NCBI GenBank assembly: GCA_030267565.1
Contig: BRXU01000025.1
Coordinates: forward strand, 1,037,501-1,101,500
Reading direction: 5' to 3'
Source: Pleodorina starrii
Lineage: Eukaryota; Chlorophyta; Chlorophyceae; Chlamydomonadales; Volvocaceae
DNA length: 64,000 nt
Numbering within the stretch: the stretch's first letter is position 1; each line of letters opens with the position of its first letter. Positions 24,401 to 36,400 of this stretch are shown here, piece by piece. A program made the position numbers and the translations under genes. The notes under the pieces are model-generated. The model made no database searches, had not been told where the DNA came from, and saw only the letters and a list, made by a program, of their open reading frames with translations.

Positions 24401-27400
24401 TTAGACGAAATGTGTATGTGTGTGTCTCCCTGCCTCACTCCATCCAACACACGCAATAGATGTATCCGCCATCTGGTCAGAGGTGCATCTTCGGCCCGAG
24501 AGGAAAATAGCAAACACAGCAAAAAAACGCCTAATACACGCACACGCGCCCACAGGCACGTGCAGCGGTGGGGTACGTTGAGGTGCACGGAGCGCATCCG
24601 CCGTCCCCACGCCGCTGCCGGCGGCACGGACCTTCGTCGGTGAATGCCTCGCCCTTGCGTGCCGTCCGGGACCTGGTAGCCGTCTCACGGACCTGTACGA
24701 CCGGCAGCCGTTACCACATGCATTGAATATTTATAATATACAGTGTGTCGGCGCACTCCTGAGTGTTTGGAACGACAGGCGAAATGCGACAAGTAACAAG
24801 CAAGTAGCTAACACAATACGTACCGAATCCTAGAATTGCTATATTGCGAGCGGAGACGATGCGAGACGATGAGAAAGCATGATGATGAGCGAGGGCGACC
24901 AAATGAAACTGAATTTACGCGCACACGAATGAACGAGCGCCGTACGAACTGCCGTACCTTCCAGGGCTGCACCAGCAGGCTGGGGCGGTCCACGAGTGCG
25001 GGCATGGGCCGTACACGACCCTGCACGTACTCAGTACGAACGTACGTCCGAACAGGCAGGGTTGGGCATGCATACATCCGAGAGAGCGAGATCATCAGCT
25101 TTGTTTTTCCGTCGGGCTGAATCACGGCGGCCCATCCAGTTGCTCAGTAGGTAATAATGGGCAGCTCGTCAGACGGGCCGCGCCGCCGCATGCGTATGTT
25201 GTAGCAGCGGCAGCGACTTACTGCGTGCACTTAGATTGGCGCTAGCTGGCGGCGTAATCTATCTACGTATCTACCCAGCTGATACGCGTGACCGCGCGAG
25301 CACGCGGAAAGCTGCATACATACAGCTACTTCGGACTATGGGCGCGTCCGCCCACCGAGGCAGCCGCGGCTCGACGACCGGCGGCGTACGTATTATGAAC
25401 TGCATTTGATAAAGATACATGTATATATGTACCTGTACACCTACGTCACAACTCAAAACACTCGGACGATGTGCGTGCTTCCCGGCGCGAGACCTGCACA
25501 CTGGCCTAACTTCACGATAGTATTATACTCCCCGCTAATAATAATGAATTAATAATTATGTTTTAGTTTTGGCGCGCACCAACCCACGCAGCAGCAGCCA
25601 TGCACCCACGCACCTCCGCCACAAGGCGCCGCCTCTCAAGCACGTACCGAACCTGCGCGCACCAATGGATGCATTGGGGATGGACATGCAACGAATGAAG
25701 TAGGCCAGGTATGAAGCACATACATACATACACAGCTACGTATCTACGCTAACCGACCTACCTCGTCGCTCTGGCGCCTGCCGCTCTGGTAGGAGCCGGG
25801 CGGGGGGACGCCGAGGGCGACTCCGGACCTCATGACGAAGGGCTGCCTGCCCAGAAGCAGCAGCGAGGGCTCCTGCTGCTGCTGCGGGGATAGAGGAGGC
25901 AGCGGCGCGCCGCCGAGCTGCAACCTGGCCAAACCACGCAGGAATGCAGGGTCAGCCAGTAGTGGCAGCAGGGGTGGATAGATAGGAAACGAGGAAACGT
26001 CATCCGCATGAATAATAATAATGAAGGCTCGCTCTTATCAAGCAAGTCATCAGCTCATCCACCCAACTGTGCAATCAAGTCCTCGGAAAAAGCAGCATGT
26101 ACGAGCCCGGTGTGTATGCATGGAAGACCTCATCTATCAGCAAGCAGCAGGAGGTAGTGAACGACACGCGCGTGTGATGCACTTGTGATTGTGTCTAGAA
26201 CTGAAGCGCAGATAGACATACAAACATACATGCATACATACCCGGAGTGGTGCGCCTCAAATCGAGTCAGCACCGCCACCACCACCGCTGCCCCTAGCTG
26301 CGCCTCGCTGCCCTCCAGCCGAGCGATCACGCCGTCGGCGACACTGGCCCGCAGCTCCGTTATCTGCGACAAGCAGAGTAAAACCTTTTTAGCATAGTAT
26401 ATAAATAATCTTTTCTGCTGCTGATTGCTTGTCGTCTTCTCGTATACAAATCAAAATATTATAAGTAGTAATAAAAAATTAAAACTAATATTTTAATATC
26501 ATAATAACTAAATATTATATTATTATTAATAATAGATAAACAATTAATTAAAAAACAGATAAAAACGAATTTGGTTAGTATTAATACGGTAGTTGTCTGC
26601 GTACATACCGGTACGTACACGAAGCACATATATATAAATCGTCAGCACATGCGCGCAGGATCATCAGCAAGTTCGAAGCCAGCAGCATAACTTGCCTTCA
26701 GGGGCCGAGGCTCGGAGAGCGGGGCAACCAGCCCCCTGTACAACACGAACGAGGCCTCAGCGCCGGCAGCAGCATCATCACCTCCAACGGCACTGGCAGC
26801 ATCACCACCAGCAGCCCTACCAACGCCGGCGGCGGCACCAGCATCATCAGTACTCTCAGCAGCCGTCGACGGCCGCGGCGGGACGACGGCGGTGGGAGGG
26901 GGCGTCGCCGCCATCATAGCCGCCGGCCCCACGACCGGGCCGCCATACACCAGAATCGTAACCACCAGGTCCAGGCGGCTGACGTACAATCTATACAAAC
27001 ATGCGGAGAATGGGATGAACCGACGAGGTGAAATGTGAAAACTCGACATACCACGTGCATACAGAATTGATACGACGAACCCCGTTCGAACAACGGCATG
27101 CATTGGGGCACGATATGACATTGGCTGCCGGCGGCTCACGATACCGAACCAACAGCGAGCCTCCTTCACGCCAAATCGCTCGCTCTCAACCGTCCATTCC
27201 GGACCGCAGTGCACTTGCTACATATTGCGTGCTTTTCTTGGTTTGCCACAACGGTACATACGCACACATGCCGTCGCAGCACACGCTTACCCGTAGACTC
27301 CGGGAGGCAGCCCTGACACTCGGATCTGACCCTGCCGTACAGTCACGTGCTGCTCGTCCAACCGCTCGCACACCTCCCAGTCGGCTGGGCCCGCCGCGGG

Positions 27401-30400
27401 CATGGCCGGAAGCGGCGCCTGCAGGACGATGGGCGGCGCGCGGGCCTGCGTGCAACAGCAGAGAGCGCCGATAAATGATGAGGCATGAAGTGAAGGGCGC
27501 CCGCCGCGCACCCTGCTGCCTAAATTGGGAGAAAGGGAGGCCTACGGCGGTTCGTCGGGCTTTCGGCCGCCCTGACGTGCATGGATGGAGCCCGCCTTCC
27601 TTTACGCGCGTATTCGTCACAAGCGGGCGGTGCGGGCCACGCCGGGGGACGCCCGCACTCGCCACGGCAACGCGGGCAACGCCCTCACTCGCCAATTCAC
27701 CCACCTGGACGCTCGTCGAGTGGACGGCTGCCGCCGCGGCCACGGATACCAGCGCCAGCCCCAGCCGCCGGCGCAGCTCCTGCTGCTGCTGTTGAAGAGG
27801 GTCCTCATCCGCCGCCGTGCTGCTGGTGGCGCCGCTGCTGTCGCCGGCCGCCGTCGCACTCAGCACGCAAGGGATGGAGCACTGCAGGGAGGCACGCACG
27901 CAGGGAGGGAGCGGACGATGGTGGCGAGCGAGTCGGCGCATCGATGGCGGGACGAACGATCATTAAATAAAGCAAGCGAGCCAGGTGATCAATGAGCGAT
28001 CGAGGCAGATAGTGTGAAGTAAACATATATATACATGTCAGGGTCGATAGCAACCAACCAACCAAGCTTTTCGGTGAACAAGCAAAGTAAGCCGCACGTG
28101 CAGTCGTAGATCGATCCGCCGTAATCCGCCGTAATGATGATAAGACCGTAACCCGGCAAGGGAAAACATGACTCCGCCCCTTTCTTCCTCAGAACTGTGT
28201 TAGCTCGCTCCCGACACCACTTCTTCTCATGCCCGCTCATACAGACGTGTCGTATCCTTGAGCAAACTCTAACGTATGTATGTATGTCCACTTGGTCCGT
28301 TCGTTCACTCGCTGATCTTCGTTGCTATCCAAGCTACGCCCACCAGTACCTGCAGACGACCGCCGTCTCCCGCCGCAGCGCCGCTCGCAGCCGCCAGGGT
28401 GCGAAAGACCAGCTGCTTTACGGCGCTGCCGCGGCTGGCCGCAGCAGCAGGTCCCAAGCCGCCGCCAGCCCCCCGCCAAGGCAGCGGCCAGCAGTACCGA
28501 CGACGACGCTTCTCGCTGCTGCCGCCGCCGCCGCTGCCGGCGGCGGCGGGCACGAAGATTTCCACGCTGGCAGCGATGGCGGTGATGCCGTTAAGAGGGC
28601 CCAAGTCGATGGAGCCGTTGGCGTCTGCAGCAGCAGGCATGCAGTGCAGGGTTCATCGCAAGGGTGTGTATGCGTGCGAGTTTTACAGCAGGCTAGCAGG
28701 CAGTCGTGCATAGGCAAGGTGGAATGACCGGCCGCATGTAGCCGGCGCGCCTTGACAGGTAGGGCTAAAGGCCAGTGACTGACGCACGATTGATACGTTC
28801 GCGGCGGAAGGCCGATACACGCACGCACGCACGCACGCACGCAGCAGCAGCAGCAGCCGAAAAACAGATAACCTGCTGATGAATACGCCACATGACGACT
28901 GACCAGGAAGGTAGTTAGTAGTAAGCGCTCGTTTGTTCGCTCACCTGTAGTCAGCGCTTGGCGAACCACCAGGCCACATGCGGTGCCGCCAGAGGTGTCG
29001 GCGCTGCCGTCAGCATCGGCATCGGTGCTGCTGGTAACCGCGCCGCCGCCGCCGGCCGCCGGCCGCGCGGTCTCGGTGGCGGCCGGGGGCGGCTCGGGTT
29101 GGGCGGAGAACGTGTGCGTCAGGGCAACCACCACCTGAACGCCCGGATGTGGCTCGCCCGCCCTGCGTATACACCCGCCGCGCGTATGTCATGTACGACA
29201 AAACCAGAAAGCGAAGATGACCCGAAACTGTTGTGCAGATTTCGATTGAAAAGCACCTAAACGCGATGATGACAGCGTGTGACGTGGCTTGACGTGGCGC
29301 AAGCAAGCAGGCAAGCAAGCAAGCGAGCAACCAGGGTTCGGGGGGGGAGAGGACGGGAAGGGAAGGGAAGGGACGTGGCGCGGTGAGGAATAGAGAGTCG
29401 GGCGGCCCCTTACTACTTACTTGCCCAGCAGGCGCAGCAGGTAGTTCCCGGCTGACCCACGGGTCAGATGAAGGTCCCGGATCTCCTGGGACTGCAGGTC
29501 GGACTGGTTGAGCTCCCACCTGCGCCCAAACGATTGATCCCATCCGTTGGAACTAAGGCGGGCCATGGATGGCGGGCAATGATAAGATCGAGTGAAGGCG
29601 TCGACATGAAGTGTGCGTGGGCCTGAGAATTGGTGCCTGCTGCTTCGTCGGCGGTGGGTCCGTCCCGCCCGCCGCTCAATGCACGCTCAATCAAATGCTG
29701 TAAAGCATGAGCGGCAATGTCTTCAATTTACCACCGCAATGTATGAGTATGCGTGTGACAGGATATATAGATGCTGCGTTCTGTCCCGGGCCCCGCCAGC
29801 CCGTCAGCCCGGCACGCAACCATCACTCACGTCCTCTCGACGCGGAACGTCTGGTAGTCGGGCTCCCCATCTGACCCGTGGGTCATGCGACGCAGCCGTG
29901 CCGCCAGCGTGGCGGTGACGCGGCTGGGGCGGTCCGGCAGGCCAACCTGTTCATCATCCGTCGCATGATTGGGTCATGCCCGCGTAGTTTCGTTGGACGC
30001 CGGCGGCGTGTCATCAGTGATCACGATTTGGGGGAACAAAGTGAGCGGCGGGTGGTGACCTAACACGGGTATGGCATCGTGCGTGTGTGTCTTGCGGGCT
30101 GCCTCGATCGAAAGGATCGGAAGGATTGGTTGGGCCAGTGGAGGACGCCAATTGCAGTTACAAGGCGTGCACTGTGGGTAAGTTATGAGGCGCTCCACCT
30201 AAGCGCGCACCTGCACCACGGCGGCTTGCAGGCCGCCACCCGGATTCCAATCCTGCAGTCGACAACAGAATCGTGAAGGCGACGATCAGGGAGGAAGGAA
30301 CGACAATCGCAACGGCGGTAACGTGAGCTAGCGGCGAGACGTCAGCGCATAGGAGCCGAGGTTTGCTTGCAGAAGGGGATTGGAGGGAGTGCCGTAAGTT

Positions 30401-33400
30401 GTTCACGGAGCCCTGAACCGGGGACGTTACACGTGGACACTCTTCCGGAGTTTGGAGCCCACCGTAACAATCACATTAATCAACTTGGACTTGCGACGAC
30501 GGGAAACAATCGAGGTAGCAACCTTGCTTCTAAGTAGTAATACTACCACGCACACGACGCTTTGAAGCTGGGCATGGCTGATGATGTTTCGTTCCTTCGT
30601 TGGAAGGACATCAGCAATATTACGGTCGTACTGTCGTACACTTGCCTGGAAGACCTGTCGGCGCGCCCCGCCTCCGCCGCCTCCAGTGCCCCCAATGACC
30701 GAATCAAAGTCCTGGACCTCCACCGTCAGGCTCACATCCTGTTGAAAGCCACAGCAGCGGGGCATAAGACATACATGGGCGGCTTTACTAAGCACCTCCA
30801 GGCCGCCATAGCGGGTACATAAAAGAACCGCGAAACAACTGAATTGATCGGCGGGAGCCAATAAATAAACGGGAAGGCATGACAAGACAAGCAACTTAGG
30901 GACACTCGATCGGCCCCCTCTCATTCAGTTTCTCTGTTTTGTTCATGAGCGCATTATCGTTAAACCCAAAATCAGACCCCACGTACGCACATACATAAAC
31001 AAACACGTAGTCCAACAGATAGACCAGCAACCTACGACCGGTGCCCCTCGCCCCACAGGCACAGACACACACCTGCAGCAACTCCAGGGGTGCTCCCCAG
31101 CCACCGATGGTTAGGCTGGGCTGCAGCAGCAGCGGCGCGGTGCCGCCCCGCCCGCCCGCCGCCGCGCTTTCAAGCTCCAGATGCATGCCTGGGATGATCG
31201 ATGATATGAACATGCCACGTAAAGGCGCAAGGAGAACGATCGAGGAGTCAAAGATGCGGAGGGAACAAAGGAGGTGTACACCTCCACATGTGAAACGGGC
31301 CCACATACATGCATACATACATACCACCAAACACTTCGCGCATGGCAAGTCCGCATGTGATGTGATGAGCGAGGTGATCTGCTCATGATCAGAATGATAA
31401 AGGGCGATCAAGCGCAGTGCAGTGCAGTGCGTGCAGGGAAAGCGCCACTGTTGTGCTATCCTGTGTGTGTATGTGTGCGTGTGATGAAGGGCACCTCGCC
31501 TGCCTGCTGAATGAACATGACAATCAATGGTACGACATTTCCGTACCGCAAGCAAAGTCGTACTCCTCTGTGACGTGCTGCAGGCTCATCAGGGACGCAA
31601 ACCCGTCTTGGCCGTCTACCAGAACCGCTGAGACGATGCGCGCCTCGGCGGCGCGGTACGGCACCAGCACCTCGCACGCCACTGCCGCCGCCACCGCCGC
31701 CGGCGCCGCCGTGACGGTGATAGAACCGCCGCCACCTGCCGCCGCGCTGGCGACCCTGACCTGTGCTGGGCCATACACCCGGCCGTCCACCCAGACCCTG
31801 TATGTGCGTGGGGACAGATTTCATGTATGTGGGCGACGGTGGCGGGGTGATGTACGGCAGGCAGACCAGACCTATTAGGTTCAGGAAGTAAAAGCATGTG
31901 GGCGACGGCGAAATAGAGCAAGCAAGAGTCAAGAGCATGTCGGCACAAGACGGCACGCTGCTATATACACGCTGCTCCGGTCTATCTGCAGCCCCGCGCG
32001 TAAAACCACGTAAACCCAACCAAATCAAACCCAACCCAACCCAATCCAGCCGGCAGCTATCCACATTACACACCCACCGCGGTTCCGCCACCGGTGAGCC
32101 ATCCTCCCGGAACAGCGTCAGCGCCATCCCCGCGGGGCTGCACCGAACCACCGCCGCCAGGCTGCCCCGCCGCAGCAGCGCGCGGCTCTGCAAGCCGCCG
32201 CCCTGCACCTCCACCACCCACACGCCACGGCGGCCCTGCGGCAGCACGCGCGGGAGAAGGGTTTTGCCTCGGGGACGTGACATACAAGCCCTCGGCGGCA
32301 GGTATCACGCACGCACCTACCTTGACAGCAGCGCCGGTGGCAGGGCATTCATGCATTCATGCATCTCGACTCAGTACGGTAACTAACGTGCCGCGCAGTT
32401 CCAAACTAAGAGTGCCGCTGTATGGTATGTTGTACGGTGCCGTATGTATGTACCATACATACCTTGAGCTGAGGCAGCGTCACCAGCCGCCTGCAGCGCT
32501 GCAGCGGCTGCAGACCGGGCGGCAGGTCGATCTCCATCTGGATGGTGGGTCCAAGACCCTCCAGGTCGATGCCCATGCTGACCTGCGTGTATGCGTCGTC
32601 ATCAGTCAGCAGTAGGCAACGGTTAGCAGTGAGAGAGGTCGTGTGCGTGTATATATGTGTGAGTGTGTGTGTGTGTGTGTGTGTGCGTCCGTACGTCAGG
32701 GGACCGACCCGTGTGTGCACAAAATCGTATACATATATTCTCGGTCTGCTTCGTTGTTATTACGGCTACACCTGCTTCTGCTACTGCGGCATGCCAACCA
32801 ACGCGCAAGCCCCCGGTACACGGCCATAATTCCGCCTTGCCGTATAGGTACGTGCGCCGTGACGACGTACGTACCTCCTCGCCCTTCTGCCTGTAGTACG
32901 CCTCGGTGGCTATGTCGTACACCATGACGGATATGTTATGCACGGCCTTGTGGCTCACAAGCAGGACGACGTCCTCCTGGTCGGGACCTGCGTGCATGGC
33001 AGCCATGCGTGCCAGAAGTAACGTCATTCAGTCTTTCGCATTCGCACAGCGGTGGCGCACAAATACACTGTATCTATCTGCCGCCAAGCAGGGCAGGACC
33101 TATTCTGAGCGACGGCAGCGAGGGTGAGGCGGCCAGGCAGGCAGACAGGCAAGCGAGCATAATGGCACGTGCTGCTTCCCTTTCACCATGCCTACATATC
33201 GAAACGCCACAACTGACCCACAAGCAGCAACTGACCCACTAGCAGCAACTGCCCCATTCTGTAAGCTGCTACCGTCGGTCTGCTACGCCGCCCTTAAATA
33301 GATCAAATCCAAACACTGCTATTGAAACCGGCACACACACATCCCTTCCCAGCAGGTACATACAGCAACCACCTTCGCCGCCAGTAGTGGCCTCGGGTGG

Positions 33401-36400
33401 TCCTGACACCTCCAGCTCCACCACCTCCGCCAGCGAAGCCAATTGGCCGCCGGTGTCCCGGTAAGAGGCCGCCCAGTCCACAGCAGTCCCCGTGGCGGTC
33501 GTGGGCGCGGTCGTCGTGGCCGCAGCCGCGCCGGTGTGGGCGCCCGTCGCTACCGGCGGCGGCGATGGCGACCCACGGGTCAGCATCGCCTCCGAGAGCA
33601 GCCGCGCCTGAACCGCCGGGTTGAGCTTGCCGGCCAGAGAGCCGCCTGCATGCAAGGTCGGGTCGGTTACATTTGGGGGTGCGTGTGTGGCTCCATGCCT
33701 CCATCCTGTCTGAATGTATGGAGGTGGCTCCTGTCCTAGTAAGGGTTGATGACGCACGGTACGTGTAACGCCGAGGTCATAGGTGCCGTACAGTCGGCTA
33801 GCACAAAGCCTAAGAAAGGCGTCGCACAGCATCTCGAGTAGCCTTTGCTCCGCCCAAGCACTACATTGGTATCGAGACCAGTACTGTCGTACCGTCTCTC
33901 AGAGATCGTCAGTTCGATCCCTGGTTGTCGCGGAAAGGCTTCCACTCCAGAAAACCTTGCAAATTAAGGCTAGAGGCATGTATGCCGCGGCATGACCTGA
34001 CTTGGGAAGTTGTCCACCCCAATGCCGAAGACCTGGCTAAGACCCCAGGCATGCAAAGGTGGTGAAAGGCGGAGTGGACTGTGCACAGACACTGCGAAGA
34101 CGCAGTGAGGACCGAGGACGTTCCCTTCAGAGGGGGGGGAATGTAACGCCGAGGTTACAGGTGCCGTACAGTCGGCTAGCACAAAGCCTAAGAAAGGCGT
34201 CGCACAGCATCTCGAGTAGCCTTTGCTCCGCCCAAGCACTACATTGGTATCGAGACCAGTACTGTCGTACAGTCTCTCAGAGATCGTCAGTTCGATCCCT
34301 GGTTGTCGCGGAAAGGCTTCCACTCCAGAAAACCTTGCAAATTAAGGCTAGAGGCATGTATGCCGCGGCATGACCTGACTTGGGAAGTTGTCCACCCCAA
34401 TGCCGAAGACCTGGCTAAGACCCCAGGCATGCAAAGGTGGTGAAAGGCGGAGTGGACTGTGCACAGACACTGCGAAGACGCAGTGAGGACCGAGGACGTT
34501 CCCTTCAGAGGGGGGGGAATGTAACGCCGAGGTTACAGGTGCCGTACAGTCGGCTAGCACAAAGCCTAAGAAAGGCGTCGCACAGCATCTCGAGTAGCCT
34601 TTGCTCCGCCCAAGCACTACAGTACGACAAAGTACATGTCGCCAACTGCACACACCGATCGTTGAAACACATGTCGCTCAACCGAGCGACGGAGCATCAC
34701 GCGGCGGACGCTGCTTGCAAATTCTCCGACCCAGCACCCAACCGCGCGTCGTGAAGCCAACGGCGGAGTCGTCCCGCGGCTGCTGCCCCAGCAGCGGCCT
34801 AGCCTACCTGGAGCGAACAGCGCCGGCGGGTTGGGCGACACCTGCAGCAGCACCGCCAGCAGCTTCCGCACCAAGGCGCCCGTGTTGGGAGCCAGCGGCG
34901 GCAGCGCCGGGCCAAGGTTCACGCAGGGAACCGGCAGCAGGGCGCCCGGCGGGCTGGGTGACGGCGTGGGTGGGCGGGAGGGTGGGGTAGGGCGGGTGCC
35001 GCCGTGCGGGCACGTGAGGGCGGTGCGGGCGGGACCGGCGGGGTGAATTGTGGGAGATGGACGCCGTAGTGGTATTGATTGAGCGCGTGGTAGAATAGAT
35101 CTCACGGGCGGCGTATACCTGGTCACCCTGGCCAGGAGCCCGCTGTCCTCCATGTAACCAGCTACCGGTAATACGCCATGCACCTCCAAACAGCACAACA
35201 GCCGCGCTAGCAGCTTTTCCGCGTCCACCGCCGCCTCCATCACCGCCCCCATCGCAGCAGCCGCTGCGTCCTCGCCCGTCTCCGCCACCGAAACAGCGGC
35301 AGCAGCGGCAGCGGCAGCGGTGGAGGCGGCGGCGTCCGCCGCCACGGCCCGCTGCACCGCCGCCTCCGCCAGCGGCAGCAGCGCGCGCGCCTCAAGCCAG
35401 GCAAGCCGCTCCGGAACCGCCTGTGGGGAGTAATCAACATTTTCAACCCTTCCAAGAAATGTGGTCCAAATGTGATTGCTACGTTTGTTGTGCATCCATG
35501 AAGCCTGCATGCTTTGCCGTACATCACGACAGCGCACCGGCCGGCCATACATGCTTGACTCGCGGTAGAGACGGATGCATGTATGTCCGGTCATCAACAC
35601 ACGGAACCTAACGAGCCCATCAAGCACGACGGTACAGCAGGGCGACTGCACCGCAGCATCAAGCTTAAGACACACAAGAATAATGTTCGGGAGTCATATT
35701 TTACCTCTCCTCCGGCGGCACCCCGTGCCCGGATCCGCTCGCACAGCTGCAGCACGCGTCGTCGGATGGCGGCAGCCTCCGCCGCCGTCAGCAGCGGTGT
35801 GGGGTGCGACGTTGCGGCGGCAGCGCAGCCGTCGGCCACATCCACGGCGGCGGCGACACCGGACACGGCCCCTGCGAGCAAAGCGGCGTGGCGACCGCCG
35901 CCGGCAGCTCATCTCTCTTTACCTCGCTGAGTAAACGTCCGTGGTGCGTGGGAGCCGTGCGTCCAACTCTGCGTGCCCTGATCTTTTTTAGTAGCCAACC
36001 TCACGCACCTCGACTGCCGTACATCTTGCGTACGGCGGCCGCAAGCAAGACGGGCGAGGCGGCCGCGGCCGGTGGCAGCGACGCGACCAGCTCGTCCAGT
36101 TGCTCGGCCGTCATGTACGGCAGGAGGGCCTCGACTGCGGCGCCCTGTGAGCCCATAGATAGTGCCCACACACGGACAGCAGCAGGACGTATATGATACG
36201 TGTGATGCAATAGATTATAAATCTAAGAAAATCTGCTCTACTGCGTGGTGAATGAAAGGCAATTCACGTACGACGATCGATCGATTGTCACATGTTAACA
36301 GCTGGCCTGCTCACTCACCCTCTCGGCCGCGGCAGCTTCGTTGGCCAACCCTATCAGGAGGGGGCTACCGGAGAGCAGATCCGGAACCACAACCTGCGTG

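Noticed and set aside
33736..34754. Repeated 100-117-codon frames
   Set aside because: They lie across TRIM LTRs and internal segments, which have no coding capacity in this class.
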